A stretch of DNA of 64,000 nucleotides, taken from the NCBI GenBank assembly GCA_965222975.1, contig CBDCVJ010000029.1, forward strand, positions 124,001 to 188,000. The letters are read 5' to 3'. Positions within the stretch are counted from its first letter, which is position 1. The number at the start of each line of letters is the position of its first letter. The translations under genes and the position numbers were made by a program. The notes beneath the pieces were generated by a model, which was not told the origin of the DNA, did no database searches, and was given only the letters and a program-made list of their open reading frames with translations. Below, piece by piece: positions 55,846 to 64,000 of the stretch. The stretch comes from UBA6168 sp965222975 (lineage in GTDB: Bacteria; Bacteroidota; Bacteroidia; Chitinophagales; Saprospiraceae).

Positions 55846-58391
55846 CAGATAATAATGAAGCAATACAAGATGCACAGCATTTTTTTAGGCACAACCCAAA
55901 ACTGTTGGAAAAACGGCCGGAGTGGATGGCATTTTTTAAAAGTGTCATTGATTATAAATTAGAAGACGCTGAGGAATTTGAAAAATTAAAAAATCTGATT
56001 GGCGGATTAAAAGAAATAATAAAAGAAGCAGAAAATTGGCAAAGGGAATTGGATATTATTGATGAAAACAAATCACTTGAAATTTCAACATTGATTAATG
56101 ATATTTTAAAAGAAGAATTTAACGATGAAACACAAATAAATAAATTGAAAAGTGAGTTGAAAACTGTATATGATAATTGTGAAAATAAACTGGGAGCATT
56201 AAATGACTCAATATTTAAACTGGATTATGATGCTGAAAAAAAATTATATGGTTTTTATATTGAGCAAGGAGGAGAAAAAATAGCAGTCCACCCTGAATTA
56301 TATGAGACTGCCGCCCGGCGCAATGTCGTTTTAAAAGATTGCATCGCCTTTTTATCGGCCCTTGATCTGGAGGTCGGACTTGAAGCGGAGATTCCTGTGG
56401 AAAAAAAGGGATGGGTTTTTCAAATGACCGGAGATGTGCCCACTAACAATACTGGATGGGAAGAACAAGAGACTAAGGAAAAGGTGCTGATTGAAAGTAA
56501 TGGAAGATTCAACAGTGAAGAGGAGGCCTGGGATGCATTGGATCAATTTTTAGCAATTAATGTACGAGACGATAATTTTAACCAGGAAACCAATTTTTCT
56601 GGCGGTGGCGGTTATACATTTAAATTCGTTGGCGAAGAATATTTTTTTGCGGACCATCCCCATTTTTATCCCACCTTAAAACTAAGGGAAAAAGCACGTG
56701 ATTATATTTATCAATATATACGCAAAGCGGAAGTGTTATACGTGGATTATGATACAGCTTTTCAAATAAATTGTCACGGAGGACTATGGTATGTTGAATT
56801 ATCTCCTATTATTTATTCAGGAACGGATCGGGATGCTCAAACGACTTTCGGAAAAACTTTATGGCGGTGTTGGCCGGGTGTGGCCAACCTGGATGATGTA
56901 CAGGTTGACCTTCTCGATTTTATGGAAATGGCAAGAGAGCTTGATTTTTATTTGATTTCTGAAAAAGGGCTAAGATATGAAGTGTCCCTGCTGGATTATT
57001 GTGACCAAACAGTGGCCAAAATACCGCAGCTTTTCAACACCCGAGAAGAAGCCAGGCAGGCAGTGTTGGAAAGAATTAAATATGCCCGCCTGTATCCGTT
57101 TGTTAACCTGAATTATGACCCTTTGAAAAAAATGGCGACTTGCGACGGCATAGCAGAGAAAAAGGAGGAGCCAAACGTGGGGGTTCAATTATGGTACTTT
57201 CCAGAAAGCGCAGAACAAACACCTATTCCGGTGGAAGGAGTCACGAAAGTTACCCCCAACTCCAACGACTCCAATGATCCCGACATGCCATTGGAAGAGC
57301 CTTTGGGCGCAATGATTTTAGGAGTAAATATGCCTAAAAAGAACAGGTTGTCAAATTCGGAATCAATGGGGGAAAACCGCAATCTGGAAGCCGCAAAAGG
57401 AGACCTTGAATTACTGAAAACATTATTGAAGGAAAAAAGCAACCTACAGAGAACTGAGCTTTCTGATTGTGGGCCATTTTCGTTCCGGGTGGCAAATGGC
57501 GAACAAATTTTGGCGGTACATCCACATCAGTATTTTCTTTATGATGAACTGAAAAAAGCAAGGAAGCTTACCTTAAATCACCTCAACAAGGAGGGTTTTC
57601 ATTTGGTCGAACATATTTTGCTGCGACCCCGAACGGTAAGCGAAAAAATATATGTCGTTCAGATTTTGGATGAAAATGAAGAACCATTTTTGGTAAGCTC
57701 GGAGCGGTTCAGCGAAGAACCGAGCCTTCAGCAAACCACTGAGTTTATTAAAAAAGTGAAAGAAGCGGCCAACCGGGAATTGAATAAAGCTGCTGAGGAA
57801 GCCTTAAAGGCCGATGGTTTTGAAATTGATTTATTCTCAGAGGATGAGCTATCAGTACCGTTGGCGTTGGGACTTAACTCTTACCACTCTTTAAAGAAAA
57901 AAGAAGCGGCTCTGCGTTTTATCATCGAAACGGAATTACGCTCTACCAGCATTAACCTCAATGCTACACGCAGGATGGAAGGGCTGTTCGACCAATTTTC
58001 TAATTATGGCGACGCATCTGAAAAAGAAGGGCCTGAGTTAAATAAAGAGCATAATTCTAAAACTGACCTGTCCCAGATTGATCCCTATTCTTTTTGGGCT
58101 ACGGTCGTATTGCCCTATTGGCCGAGGCGCTTTCAGGATTTGAATTACAGGGCATTTTTTGAGGACACCATCCGTGCGGAATGTCCCGCCCATGTGACTC
58201 TTCGGATTGCCTGGGTTACCCCTCATGAGATGGAGGGTTTTGAAAAACATTACGAAGCCTGGCTGAAAGAACTTGGGGCTGAGACCAATCCTGCCCTATT
58301 GTCAGCCCAAAGCAAATTGATAGCTATTTTACAAGGCCTTACGAACACGCTGCCGCTCCATCATTTGGATGGAAGCTTCATGACCCATTGA
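55773..58391 (+). CDS. Afp12-like baseplate protein, rear part (probably continuous with the preceding frame)
   Basis: 872 codons from the ATG at 55773, overlapping the preceding gene by 73 bp in the -1 frame. The first 20 residues (MAKSKSRRDGQSERDG...) look like an out-of-frame reading, and a TGA sits one codon upstream, so I doubt this is a real start. Later residues carry a repeated module (RFNSEEEAWDALDQFLAI, YTFKFVGEEYFFADHPHFYP) similar to the end of the preceding frame. Then come GFHLVEHILLRPR and the conserved close SFWATVVLPYWPRRFQDLNY, FFEDTIRAECPAHVTLRIAW, GFEKHYEAWLKEL. From memory, relatives carry these in one polypeptide with the DFPDYLEFDFLRQKG front. One missing base in the overlap would join them into about 2,030 residues. 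Confidence 0.75.
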   Translation: MAKSKSRRDGQSERDGYRRGRHWLTDNNEAIQDAQHFFRHNPKLLEKRPEWMAFFKSVIDYKLEDAEEFEKLKNLIGGLKEIIKEAENWQRELDIIDENKSLEISTLINDILKEEFNDETQINKLKSELKTVYDNCENKLGALNDSIFKLDYDAEKKLYGFYIEQGGEKIAVHPELYETAARRNVVLKDCIAFLSALDLEVGLEAEIPVEKKGWVFQMTGDVPTNNTGWEEQETKEKVLIESNGRFNSEEEAWDALDQFLAINVRDDNFNQETNFSGGGGYTFKFVGEEYFFADHPHFYPTLKLREKARDYIYQYIRKAEVLYVDYDTAFQINCHGGLWYVELSPIIYSGTDRDAQTTFGKTLWRCWPGVANLDDVQVDLLDFMEMARELDFYLISEKGLRYEVSLLDYCDQTVAKIPQLFNTREEARQAVLERIKYARLYPFVNLNYDPLKKMATCDGIAEKKEEPNVGVQLWYFPESAEQTPIPVEGVTKVTPNSNDSNDPDMPLEEPLGAMILGVNMPKKNRLSNSESMGENRNLEAAKGDLELLKTLLKEKSNLQRTELSDCGPFSFRVANGEQILAVHPHQYFLYDELKKARKLTLNHLNKEGFHLVEHILLRPRTVSEKIYVVQILDENEEPFLVSSERFSEEPSLQQTTEFIKKVKEAANRELNKAAEEALKADGFEIDLFSEDELSVPLALGLNSYHSLKKKEAALRFIIETELRSTSINLNATRRMEGLFDQFSNYGDASEKEGPELNKEHNSKTDLSQIDPYSFWATVVLPYWPRRFQDLNYRAFFEDTIRAECPAHVTLRIAWVTPHEMEGFEKHYEAWLKELGAETNPALLSAQSKLIAILQGLTNTLPLHHLDGSFMTH

Positions 58392-58412
58392 GTTCATTTA
58401 AAAAAAGCGTAT

Positions 58413-58534
58413 CTATTCAGCATGGAAAGGGAAAGAAGAAAAAATAGAATTTTTTCTTCTTTCCCTTTCCCGACAGACGGTTGCTTTTTGATAAAAATTG
58501 GAAATTTTTATCAAAAAGCAACCCTGCTGAACAG
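58413..58534. repeat. cloverleaf-like double hairpin B
   Basis: Outer stem 58413-58422 with 58525-58534 (CTATTCAGCA / TGCTGAACAG, one mismatch). It encloses hairpin 1 at 58424-58470 (21-bp perfect stem of GGAAAGGGAAAGAAG plus A6) and hairpin 2 at 58479-58523 (21-bp perfect stem, core CTTTTTGATAAAAATT). The tail CCCTGCTGAACAG matches element A's CCCTGCTGAATAG. It ends 15 bp before the start codon at 58550. Confidence 0.9.
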
Positions 58535-58549
58535 CCACAAAAAAGTATC

Positions 58550-61500
58550 ATGGAAAAAGCAATCAAAAGAGTTCCAAAATTTGTCAGAAACCAATTTCTG
58601 ACTGCCGATATGCTCAATAGTTTGGTTCGTTTCACCGAAGATCAAAGCAGGGAAATAAAAAGTGATTTTGTTGGTTCGGGAGTGATAAGAGGGATGGAAG
58701 TTTCTACTGATAAGGAAAAGGGTGAAATCGTGGTAATTATTTCCAAAGGGAAGGGACTGACTGGTAATGGGCAATCCATTACAATCGAGAACGATGAAAA
58801 ATACAGTCGGTATAAAAAAATCGATGCTTTTGAAAAAGAGAAAATAGTGGCGGAGCTGGGCCTCAGCAAAAAAGCGTTGCAGTCCGATATATGGGAGCTG
58901 ACTAAGGATAAAGATGGAACGCCCTTGTCAAATCTTAACTCTGTTGGCTCGGAGGCGGAAAAAAAAGAATCCAATTCGTCCTTGGATACACTGGACGGCA
59001 AAATACTTTTTCTATTATTGGACGAACAAATTGAACAAAATAAGAAACCAATTTATAGCCTTTATGAAACAGGAGCCAGTAAGCAAATTATTGCCCGTAA
59101 GATTATAGTGGATGATAAACTTCTCAAAGAAAAAAACAGTCCATCCGGACAAACTGCTGTCAATGGTGCCCGTGACCTGACCCCCATTTCGATCCCCCGT
59201 TTTGGCTGGAAAAATGGCGCTATGCAATTGGACGCCATTCATACATTCGAGGATTTTCAATTTCATTATAGCGGATTGATCAAGCGGCTTGCACGTGTAT
59301 TGATTCAGCGGTTGAGCGTAATGCACGAATTACTTGGCAAAGCAATAGGCGATAATACTGACCATCCGTTTACCCGTTTTTCGAAAGCAGTTGAAAAAGA
59401 GCTTTTGGCGAATAAGCATCCGCATTTTCAATACATCTATGCCTATCTCGAAGATGTGGCCGACACCTATCAGGAACTGGCTGCACTTGACATTGATACT
59501 TCTTCGGAACCAGCCAAGACCAATGCCTCACGCACAGGCAATTTTCTTGTTTTGGGATATCTGGTAAATAAAGATAGACCGGACGCGGGACGCCAGTTCT
59601 TTCACCCTTCTCACATTGCACAGCAGGACGGTCAACATGCCAAAGCGAATTTTTTGTACGACCGCCTTTTGTATTTGACCGATGTGGATGAAGCTGGCAA
59701 CCTGAAATGTTTCAGGCCCACTGTGTTTATTTCATCCGATGAGTCCAAATCACCCGCGGCGGCTCAACGCGTTCTCATAACACCAGGGGCAGGTAAAAAA
59801 AGCCGTTTGCCCTTTTATTACAAACAGGGGGACGAAAAGCTGTTGAAGCATTGGAATTATCAGGCATTTTCTTTTGGTAAAGCCGAGACGGTGAAGGGGT
59901 ACAACGAGCAGCCTCTTTCCATCAAATCAAACGACCGCTCTTTTTACCGCATTGAAGGTCATGTAGGACTTCCGCTTGTGGACGTGATGAATGTGCTGGC
60001 GATTAAAAGGACCTCTTACAATTTGCCTTTTTGGATTACTGCCGTCCAACTCGATGATATGGAAAATGATAAGGAAAGTTTCTGGGACAAGCTTTCCCAT
60101 TTAATAAATAAAAAAGAGAAAAATCCGAATGCAGATTTTTCTTCCTTTGCCCAACGGTATGCCGGTATTGAGTATGGATCGGGCGTGCCAACTGGCGGTA
60201 CTTTCGTGGTGGTAGCTACTGATGGTCAGAATTTGACTGGGTTTTCTGACTTTGTTGAAAAAGAAAGGCTTATTGATCAGGAATATGTAGTAGGGGATTT
60301 TTTCCTGCCCTACCAAGTGGAAGTTGCCGATATGTGGATAAAACCCATTTTCAGCAAATTGGCCCAACCTGTTATTCATCTGTCCCGCTTGCATTTTTAT
60401 GCCAATGATGATGAGAAATATTTAATTAATGTTTTTCCCAAAGGCGGACAATTTTCAGAAAATATACCTGGGATAATCGCAAAAGGCGGGCATTTTTATT
60501 TCCAACCTTCATTAATGAGGTCGCAATTCACTACAGATGATAAGGAAGATAAAATAGTAACCTTGGAATACAGCGTTAAGGGTAAAACAACTTCTGTTCA
60601 AATAACAGTCAGGCCGACTAATACATTATTGGAAGAAGCTCCAATCGACCGGGAATTAATTCTTGAACCGAACGCTGCTGGAAGGCAAAAATTAAAAGGT
60701 GTAAAGGTGCATTTCATCATGCATACCAATAGCCCAAAAGAGTCCTATCTTTTATTTAACGACGGCAAGAAAATTGATGAAAATGAATTGGAAAGAAATG
60801 AAAATATTCCCAACCAGTTTGCCTTTATATTTTTAGTGGAAAATGGGACAGAGCAAACAATAGGTTACAAAAGCAACCCCTATTATGTAAAAGGCGAAGG
60901 CTCCAGTTTAATTTACGAAAAAAGAATAACCCTGGTTGACGAGTTGGAGGATTCAGATTTTAAGCTTGAATTTATAGAGACAGGCGAGCCGTTATTTTTT
61001 ACCGATGCCTCAAAAGAAGCAAGTCAGGCGTTGGCCGTTAATCCGGTCGGGGGCACCTTTGATTTAGTGCCGATTCTTTCCTCATGGATAGAGGAAGAAA
61101 ACATAATAGAAATGCCAGCGGCTAAAACCTCGGACATTTCTTACCGACTTAAAATGGGGGGTATGCCTCCGAATAAATATAAATTAATTTATAAAGTTGG
61201 GGAGCTTAAAAAAGAATTGCCTTTTGAAATCAAGAAACAACCTGATATTCGTTTCGACATAAAGCAGCCTTTTGCATTGCCAGCAAAACAAAGCGAAAAT
61301 TCTTTTTACCTTAAGGTATCTAATATTGAACCTGCTGATGTTCATTTAAATTGGTCTATTGATCAGAAACTTTTAAAAATAATAGAACACTATCCTGCCC
61401 CTGATACAATTAAAAATAATTTTAACTTCTCTTTTAAAGAAAATAAGAATTTTTCCCTTCGGATAATTTGGGATAAAAAATTGGTAGGCCAAAAAATCAC

Positions 61501-61879
61501 GCTCAAGGTTGAAAATCCAGAAAGCAAAAAAGTTGCTTATGGAGCATTTTATTATCCAGTAATAAATGACAAGGGCATATACTTCAAAGTTGATGTAAAG
61601 CCAATGGAGAACGAAGATGGTATTTTTAAACTTGCATTGGTCGACTTGATAGTTCCTGAAAAAGAGTGGGTGGAATTGTGCATTAAAATACTAAATGGAG
61701 GAAGCGTATTTCATGAGCGTCTTCCGACTGCTGAGTTGGAAGGGGAAAAAGTAGAGAAAATATTGAAATTGGACAAAACATTGTCCAGCAAAAAAATCGA
61801 AGTAAGGATGTTTTCAAAAAATAAAGATGGTACAGTAATCAATGCTTTTTCACAATTTTTTGATTATCCTACGATATAG
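58550..61879 (+). CDS. eCIS-locus large beta-rich unknown protein
   Basis: ATG 58550 (MEKAIKRVPKFVRNQFLTAD) gives 1109-1110 residues; a TTG frame back to 58481 runs into the hairpin and is rejected. The front (FLTADMLNSLVRFTEDQSRE, GSGVIRGMEVSTD, VVIISKGKGLTGNGQSI) resembles a module I associate with large Bacteroidota injection-locus proteins. A helical segment with HYSGLIKRLARVLIQRLSVM follows. The rear third is a set of probable Ig-like domains (LKVSNIEPADVHLNWSIDQ, KKLVGQKITLKVENPESKK). No signal peptide or enzyme motif. Its place between the Afp12-like and tape-measure genes and its size suggest an outer baseplate or fibre component. Function is not established. Confidence 0.7.
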   Translation: MEKAIKRVPKFVRNQFLTADMLNSLVRFTEDQSREIKSDFVGSGVIRGMEVSTDKEKGEIVVIISKGKGLTGNGQSITIENDEKYSRYKKIDAFEKEKIVAELGLSKKALQSDIWELTKDKDGTPLSNLNSVGSEAEKKESNSSLDTLDGKILFLLLDEQIEQNKKPIYSLYETGASKQIIARKIIVDDKLLKEKNSPSGQTAVNGARDLTPISIPRFGWKNGAMQLDAIHTFEDFQFHYSGLIKRLARVLIQRLSVMHELLGKAIGDNTDHPFTRFSKAVEKELLANKHPHFQYIYAYLEDVADTYQELAALDIDTSSEPAKTNASRTGNFLVLGYLVNKDRPDAGRQFFHPSHIAQQDGQHAKANFLYDRLLYLTDVDEAGNLKCFRPTVFISSDESKSPAAAQRVLITPGAGKKSRLPFYYKQGDEKLLKHWNYQAFSFGKAETVKGYNEQPLSIKSNDRSFYRIEGHVGLPLVDVMNVLAIKRTSYNLPFWITAVQLDDMENDKESFWDKLSHLINKKEKNPNADFSSFAQRYAGIEYGSGVPTGGTFVVVATDGQNLTGFSDFVEKERLIDQEYVVGDFFLPYQVEVADMWIKPIFSKLAQPVIHLSRLHFYANDDEKYLINVFPKGGQFSENIPGIIAKGGHFYFQPSLMRSQFTTDDKEDKIVTLEYSVKGKTTSVQITVRPTNTLLEEAPIDRELILEPNAAGRQKLKGVKVHFIMHTNSPKESYLLFNDGKKIDENELERNENIPNQFAFIFLVENGTEQTIGYKSNPYYVKGEGSSLIYEKRITLVDELEDSDFKLEFIETGEPLFFTDASKEASQALAVNPVGGTFDLVPILSSWIEEENIIEMPAAKTSDISYRLKMGGMPPNKYKLIYKVGELKKELPFEIKKQPDIRFDIKQPFALPAKQSENSFYLKVSNIEPADVHLNWSIDQKLLKIIEHYPAPDTIKNNFNFSFKENKNFSLRIIWDKKLVGQKITLKVENPESKKVAYGAFYYPVINDKGIYFKVDVKPMENEDGIFKLALVDLIVPEKEWVELCIKILNGGSVFHERLPTAELEGEKVEKILKLDKTLSSKKIEVRMFSKNKDGTVINAFSQFFDYPTI

Positions 61880-61947
61880 ATCAAATGCGTGGGAAGATAT
61901 TTTTTGAGCCCCCAAACCCTTCCTTCTTCTGCGTTAAAGAATAAACA

Positions 61948-64000
61948 GTGTCAAAAAAAAATTACCATATCGTCAACAAGCAAATATTTGATCTTGCATT
62001 TAATGGGGTGGAGGATGCGTTTGCGCTGGAACAGGAAATATCACAGGTCAATAAAAAGTATTTGCTGGCACAAATGGAAAAAGTATTTGATGAATTTGTG
62101 CCTGCTGACCGATTGTTGCAACTAGACAAACTAGAGCTGGACATTGGGACAATTAATGAAAATGAATTAAATGGCTCTTTCATCGATCTTGTCTTAAAAA
62201 CTTTGCGGGAAAAATTGGAATTGTTGAGACACGAACCAAAGTGGGGAGATGGGGAGCCTTTAGCGCCTCGTACAGTAGATCAATGGATGTATTTTTTACG
62301 AACGGGCACACTGCCATGGAATGGTTCGAATTTATTTATGGACGATTGGAAAAAAGATGTTATTGTAACGCTCAAAAAAGAGAAGGGAAAATCGGTTGAA
62401 CTGCGTCAATTGTTGGTTTCCAATGAAATGGCACTACGGCGATTTGTGGTGCAGCATGATGAAAATACACTTGCTGTTTTTATGAGAACACTCACTGGTC
62501 GGGATGCCGGGGAATTAATAGCGTACAGAAAATTACTGCAAGTTATTTTGTCGGATTTTTTCAAGGAAAGCATAAATGAAAAAATACCTCAATTAATTGA
62601 TCCGTCTTTTTTCAAGTGCTATTATTGGCGTAATGTTGTAAAAGCAGTGATCGAAAGAAATAATGTTTCCAATTTTCGGAAAATTATTTGGCTTTTTTTG
62701 GAAAAAGAATTTGGGCAATATGCTGTCTATCGGCTATTTCAAAATGTTCTTGAAAATCATAAATATTCCAAGAGAGAATTGAAAATGCTGGAAAATCTTT
62801 TAGGCGAAAGAACCATCAAAGAATTGAGTGATTCTAAAAAAGGACGAGTAAATGAAATAGGGGCGACTTTAACAAGCGAAAAAAAGATCGGAATTGACAA
62901 AGGCGATGAAAATGCAAAAAAAGAAAAAGAAGAATTTTTACAAGTTGAAAATATAAGTGATGAAATCCTATGGCAAAAAAAAGTGCATGAAAAAGAAATA
63001 AGCCCGGAAAAAGTTGAAAAAAAGAGCGGATTGAAATTGAATGAAGACGAAGAAGCTCTACCTGAAACGACAAAACAAAATGATAGCGGTTCTTTAATTG
63101 ATAAAGAAAATGAAGTGACAGAAAAGGTAGATTTAAAGAAAGATGAAGTGAATAGTGCAAACGAAGAAATAATTGAAGATGATTTTTTGATCAGGCAAAA
63201 GGTAAGTGGGTTGAGTGCAAGAGAAAGTGATGAAATTGAATTGGTATCGGCGAATCTGGAAAAAAGCGAGTTGCCTCAGCAAGAAAAAAATATACTTGAC
63301 GAAGAAAGTGTCGAACATGAACGGAAAATCAAGAAGAAAGTAGGGGAGGAGAAAGGCGAAAAGGAATATAATAGTTTCGAAGATTCAAAAACAGATAGCA
63401 TTGAACGGGAGATTGAAGAAAAGCAGGAGGGCGAATATATTAGGCAACCAGAAGAATTTTCGAGCGATGAATTGTTTTCCAAAAAAAGCGAAAAAATATT
63501 TCCGGTTGAACAGGAAAAAGAACAAGTTGAAAAAAAGGTTGAAGGTGAAGATTACGGTACTGAAAAAGAAAACATTGTTAAACCTTCGGAGAAAATAATA
63601 TCGGGTAAAAAGGAGAATAAAAAGACGATTGACAAAGAGGTGGTTGCGCAGCACAAACACTTTGCAAAAGGGGAAGAAGAATTTACTAAAGAAAATGCTG
63701 GGCATAAAAAAGAGGTCGTCCAAAAAGAGGACTCATTTGTTTCAAAAAAGGAAGAAAATAGAAATCGTGAGCAATCGGTTTTTGAAAAAGATAAAATGCC
63801 TGATGAAAAACAGATCAAGGAAAAATTCGGAAAGCAAACTGGAAAAGATGAAAATGTAAAGGAGGAATTGGTCAATCAGGACGGCACAATAGGTGATCGC
63901 AGAATTATTGAAAAAAAAGAAAACGACCTAGCTGGGAAAGAACTTGTTTCAACTTCCAAAAGCGGAAAAAATAAATTTGAACTTGGGGAAGAAGAATCAA
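61948..64000 (+). CDS. eCIS tape-measure protein, N-terminal part (continues past window end)
   Basis: The start is GTG 61948 (encoding MSKKNYHIVNKQIFDLAFNG). The frame stays open for 684 codons to the edge, so the gene is 3' partial. The opening (FNGVEDAFALEQEISQVNKK, LLAQMEKVFDEFVPADRLLQ, LDKLELDIGTI) is the Bacteroidota injection-system tape-measure signature. RTVDQWMYFLRTGTLPWNG and repeated helical units (FVVQHDENTLAVFMRTLTG, FFKCYYWRNVVKAVIE) follow. From about residue 300 the sequence turns into a very long run of E, K, D, N and S with few hydrophobics. This is an expanded charged linker. The protein sets particle length and would normally be followed by the AAA+ ATPase gene. A short plus frame at 61889 and minus frames inside it are shadows. 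Confidence 0.85.
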   Translation, partial: MSKKNYHIVNKQIFDLAFNGVEDAFALEQEISQVNKKYLLAQMEKVFDEFVPADRLLQLDKLELDIGTINENELNGSFIDLVLKTLREKLELLRHEPKWGDGEPLAPRTVDQWMYFLRTGTLPWNGSNLFMDDWKKDVIVTLKKEKGKSVELRQLLVSNEMALRRFVVQHDENTLAVFMRTLTGRDAGELIAYRKLLQVILSDFFKESINEKIPQLIDPSFFKCYYWRNVVKAVIERNNVSNFRKIIWLFLEKEFGQYAVYRLFQNVLENHKYSKRELKMLENLLGERTIKELSDSKKGRVNEIGATLTSEKKIGIDKGDENAKKEKEEFLQVENISDEILWQKKVHEKEISPEKVEKKSGLKLNEDEEALPETTKQNDSGSLIDKENEVTEKVDLKKDEVNSANEEIIEDDFLIRQKVSGLSARESDEIELVSANLEKSELPQQEKNILDEESVEHERKIKKKVGEEKGEKEYNSFEDSKTDSIEREIEEKQEGEYIRQPEEFSSDELFSKKSEKIFPVEQEKEQVEKKVEGEDYGTEKENIVKPSEKIISGKKENKKTIDKEVVAQHKHFAKGEEEFTKENAGHKKEVVQKEDSFVSKKEENRNREQSVFEKDKMPDEKQIKEKFGKQTGKDENVKEELVNQDGTIGDRRIIEKKENDLAGKELVSTSKSGKNKFELGEEES

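Overview
The window looks like a chromosomal segment of a Bacteroidota bacterium, probably of the Saprospiria/Lewinella type. That placement is an inference. It rests on several very large secreted proteins with type IX secretion (T9SS) C-terminal signals, a BatA-type von Willebrand protein, OmpA-family proteins, A+T-rich spacers without clear Shine-Dalgarno sequences, and a Bacteroidota-type contractile injection gene set. No tRNA, rRNA, CRISPR array or intact insertion sequence was recognised.

Layout. Positions 1-9.4 kb hold the 3' part of a TPR-adenylate cyclase, an OmpA/helix-hairpin-helix gene pair, a secreted hypothetical, a decayed OmpA-family pseudogene, a BatA/VWA membrane protein and a SnoaL-like lipoprotein. 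Positions 10-27 kb are a surface-protein region. It has a 1461-residue T9SS type A adhesin, a small protein with a T9SS-like tail but no signal peptide, a giant multi-PKD adhesin of about 2,520 residues with a gliding-motility-type (type B) C-terminus that is now split by one frameshift, and a two-gene operon of a beta-propeller T9SS protein and a TlpA-like thioredoxin. Positions 27.6-35.8 kb carry an aldose 1-epimerase lipoprotein, a lysine-rich secreted protein, a SNF2 helicase, and a three-gene run of two DUF488 proteins and one dual-OB-like protein.

Positions 36.1-64 kb, running off the right edge, are one co-directional extracellular contractile injection system (eCIS, Afp/PVC/AlgoCIS-like). 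The order is DUF4255 cap/terminator protein, unknown 433-aa protein, a single sheath, two alpha-helical unknowns, two gp19-type tube proteins, DUF5908, LysM tube-baseplate adaptor, VgrG-like spike, PAAR tip, gp25 wedge, gp47/J baseplate, a fibre-like protein, an Afp12-like giant split over two reading frames, an 1110-aa beta-rich unknown, and the start of the tape-measure protein (GTG start, open to the window end). The AAA+ ATPase expected in such loci is not in the window and would lie to the right.

The most unusual observations are inside the eCIS locus. First, the Afp12-like protein contains an array of thirteen tandem 22-residue units, where I recall relatives having about one. Second, two cloverleaf-like double-hairpin elements with conserved core and tail sit just upstream of the tube gene and the 1110-aa gene. 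Third, two MITE-like G/C-armed inverted repeats lie in operon spacers. Fourth, five CAATTTT heptamers end 4 bp before a tube-protein start codon. Fifth, two helical proteins lie between sheath and tube, one with a disordered Ser/Thr/Pro/Asp-rich N-terminus of the kind known to load cargo. Across the whole window, many start codons are immediately preceded by long inverted repeats made of short reiterated words, each locus using a different word.
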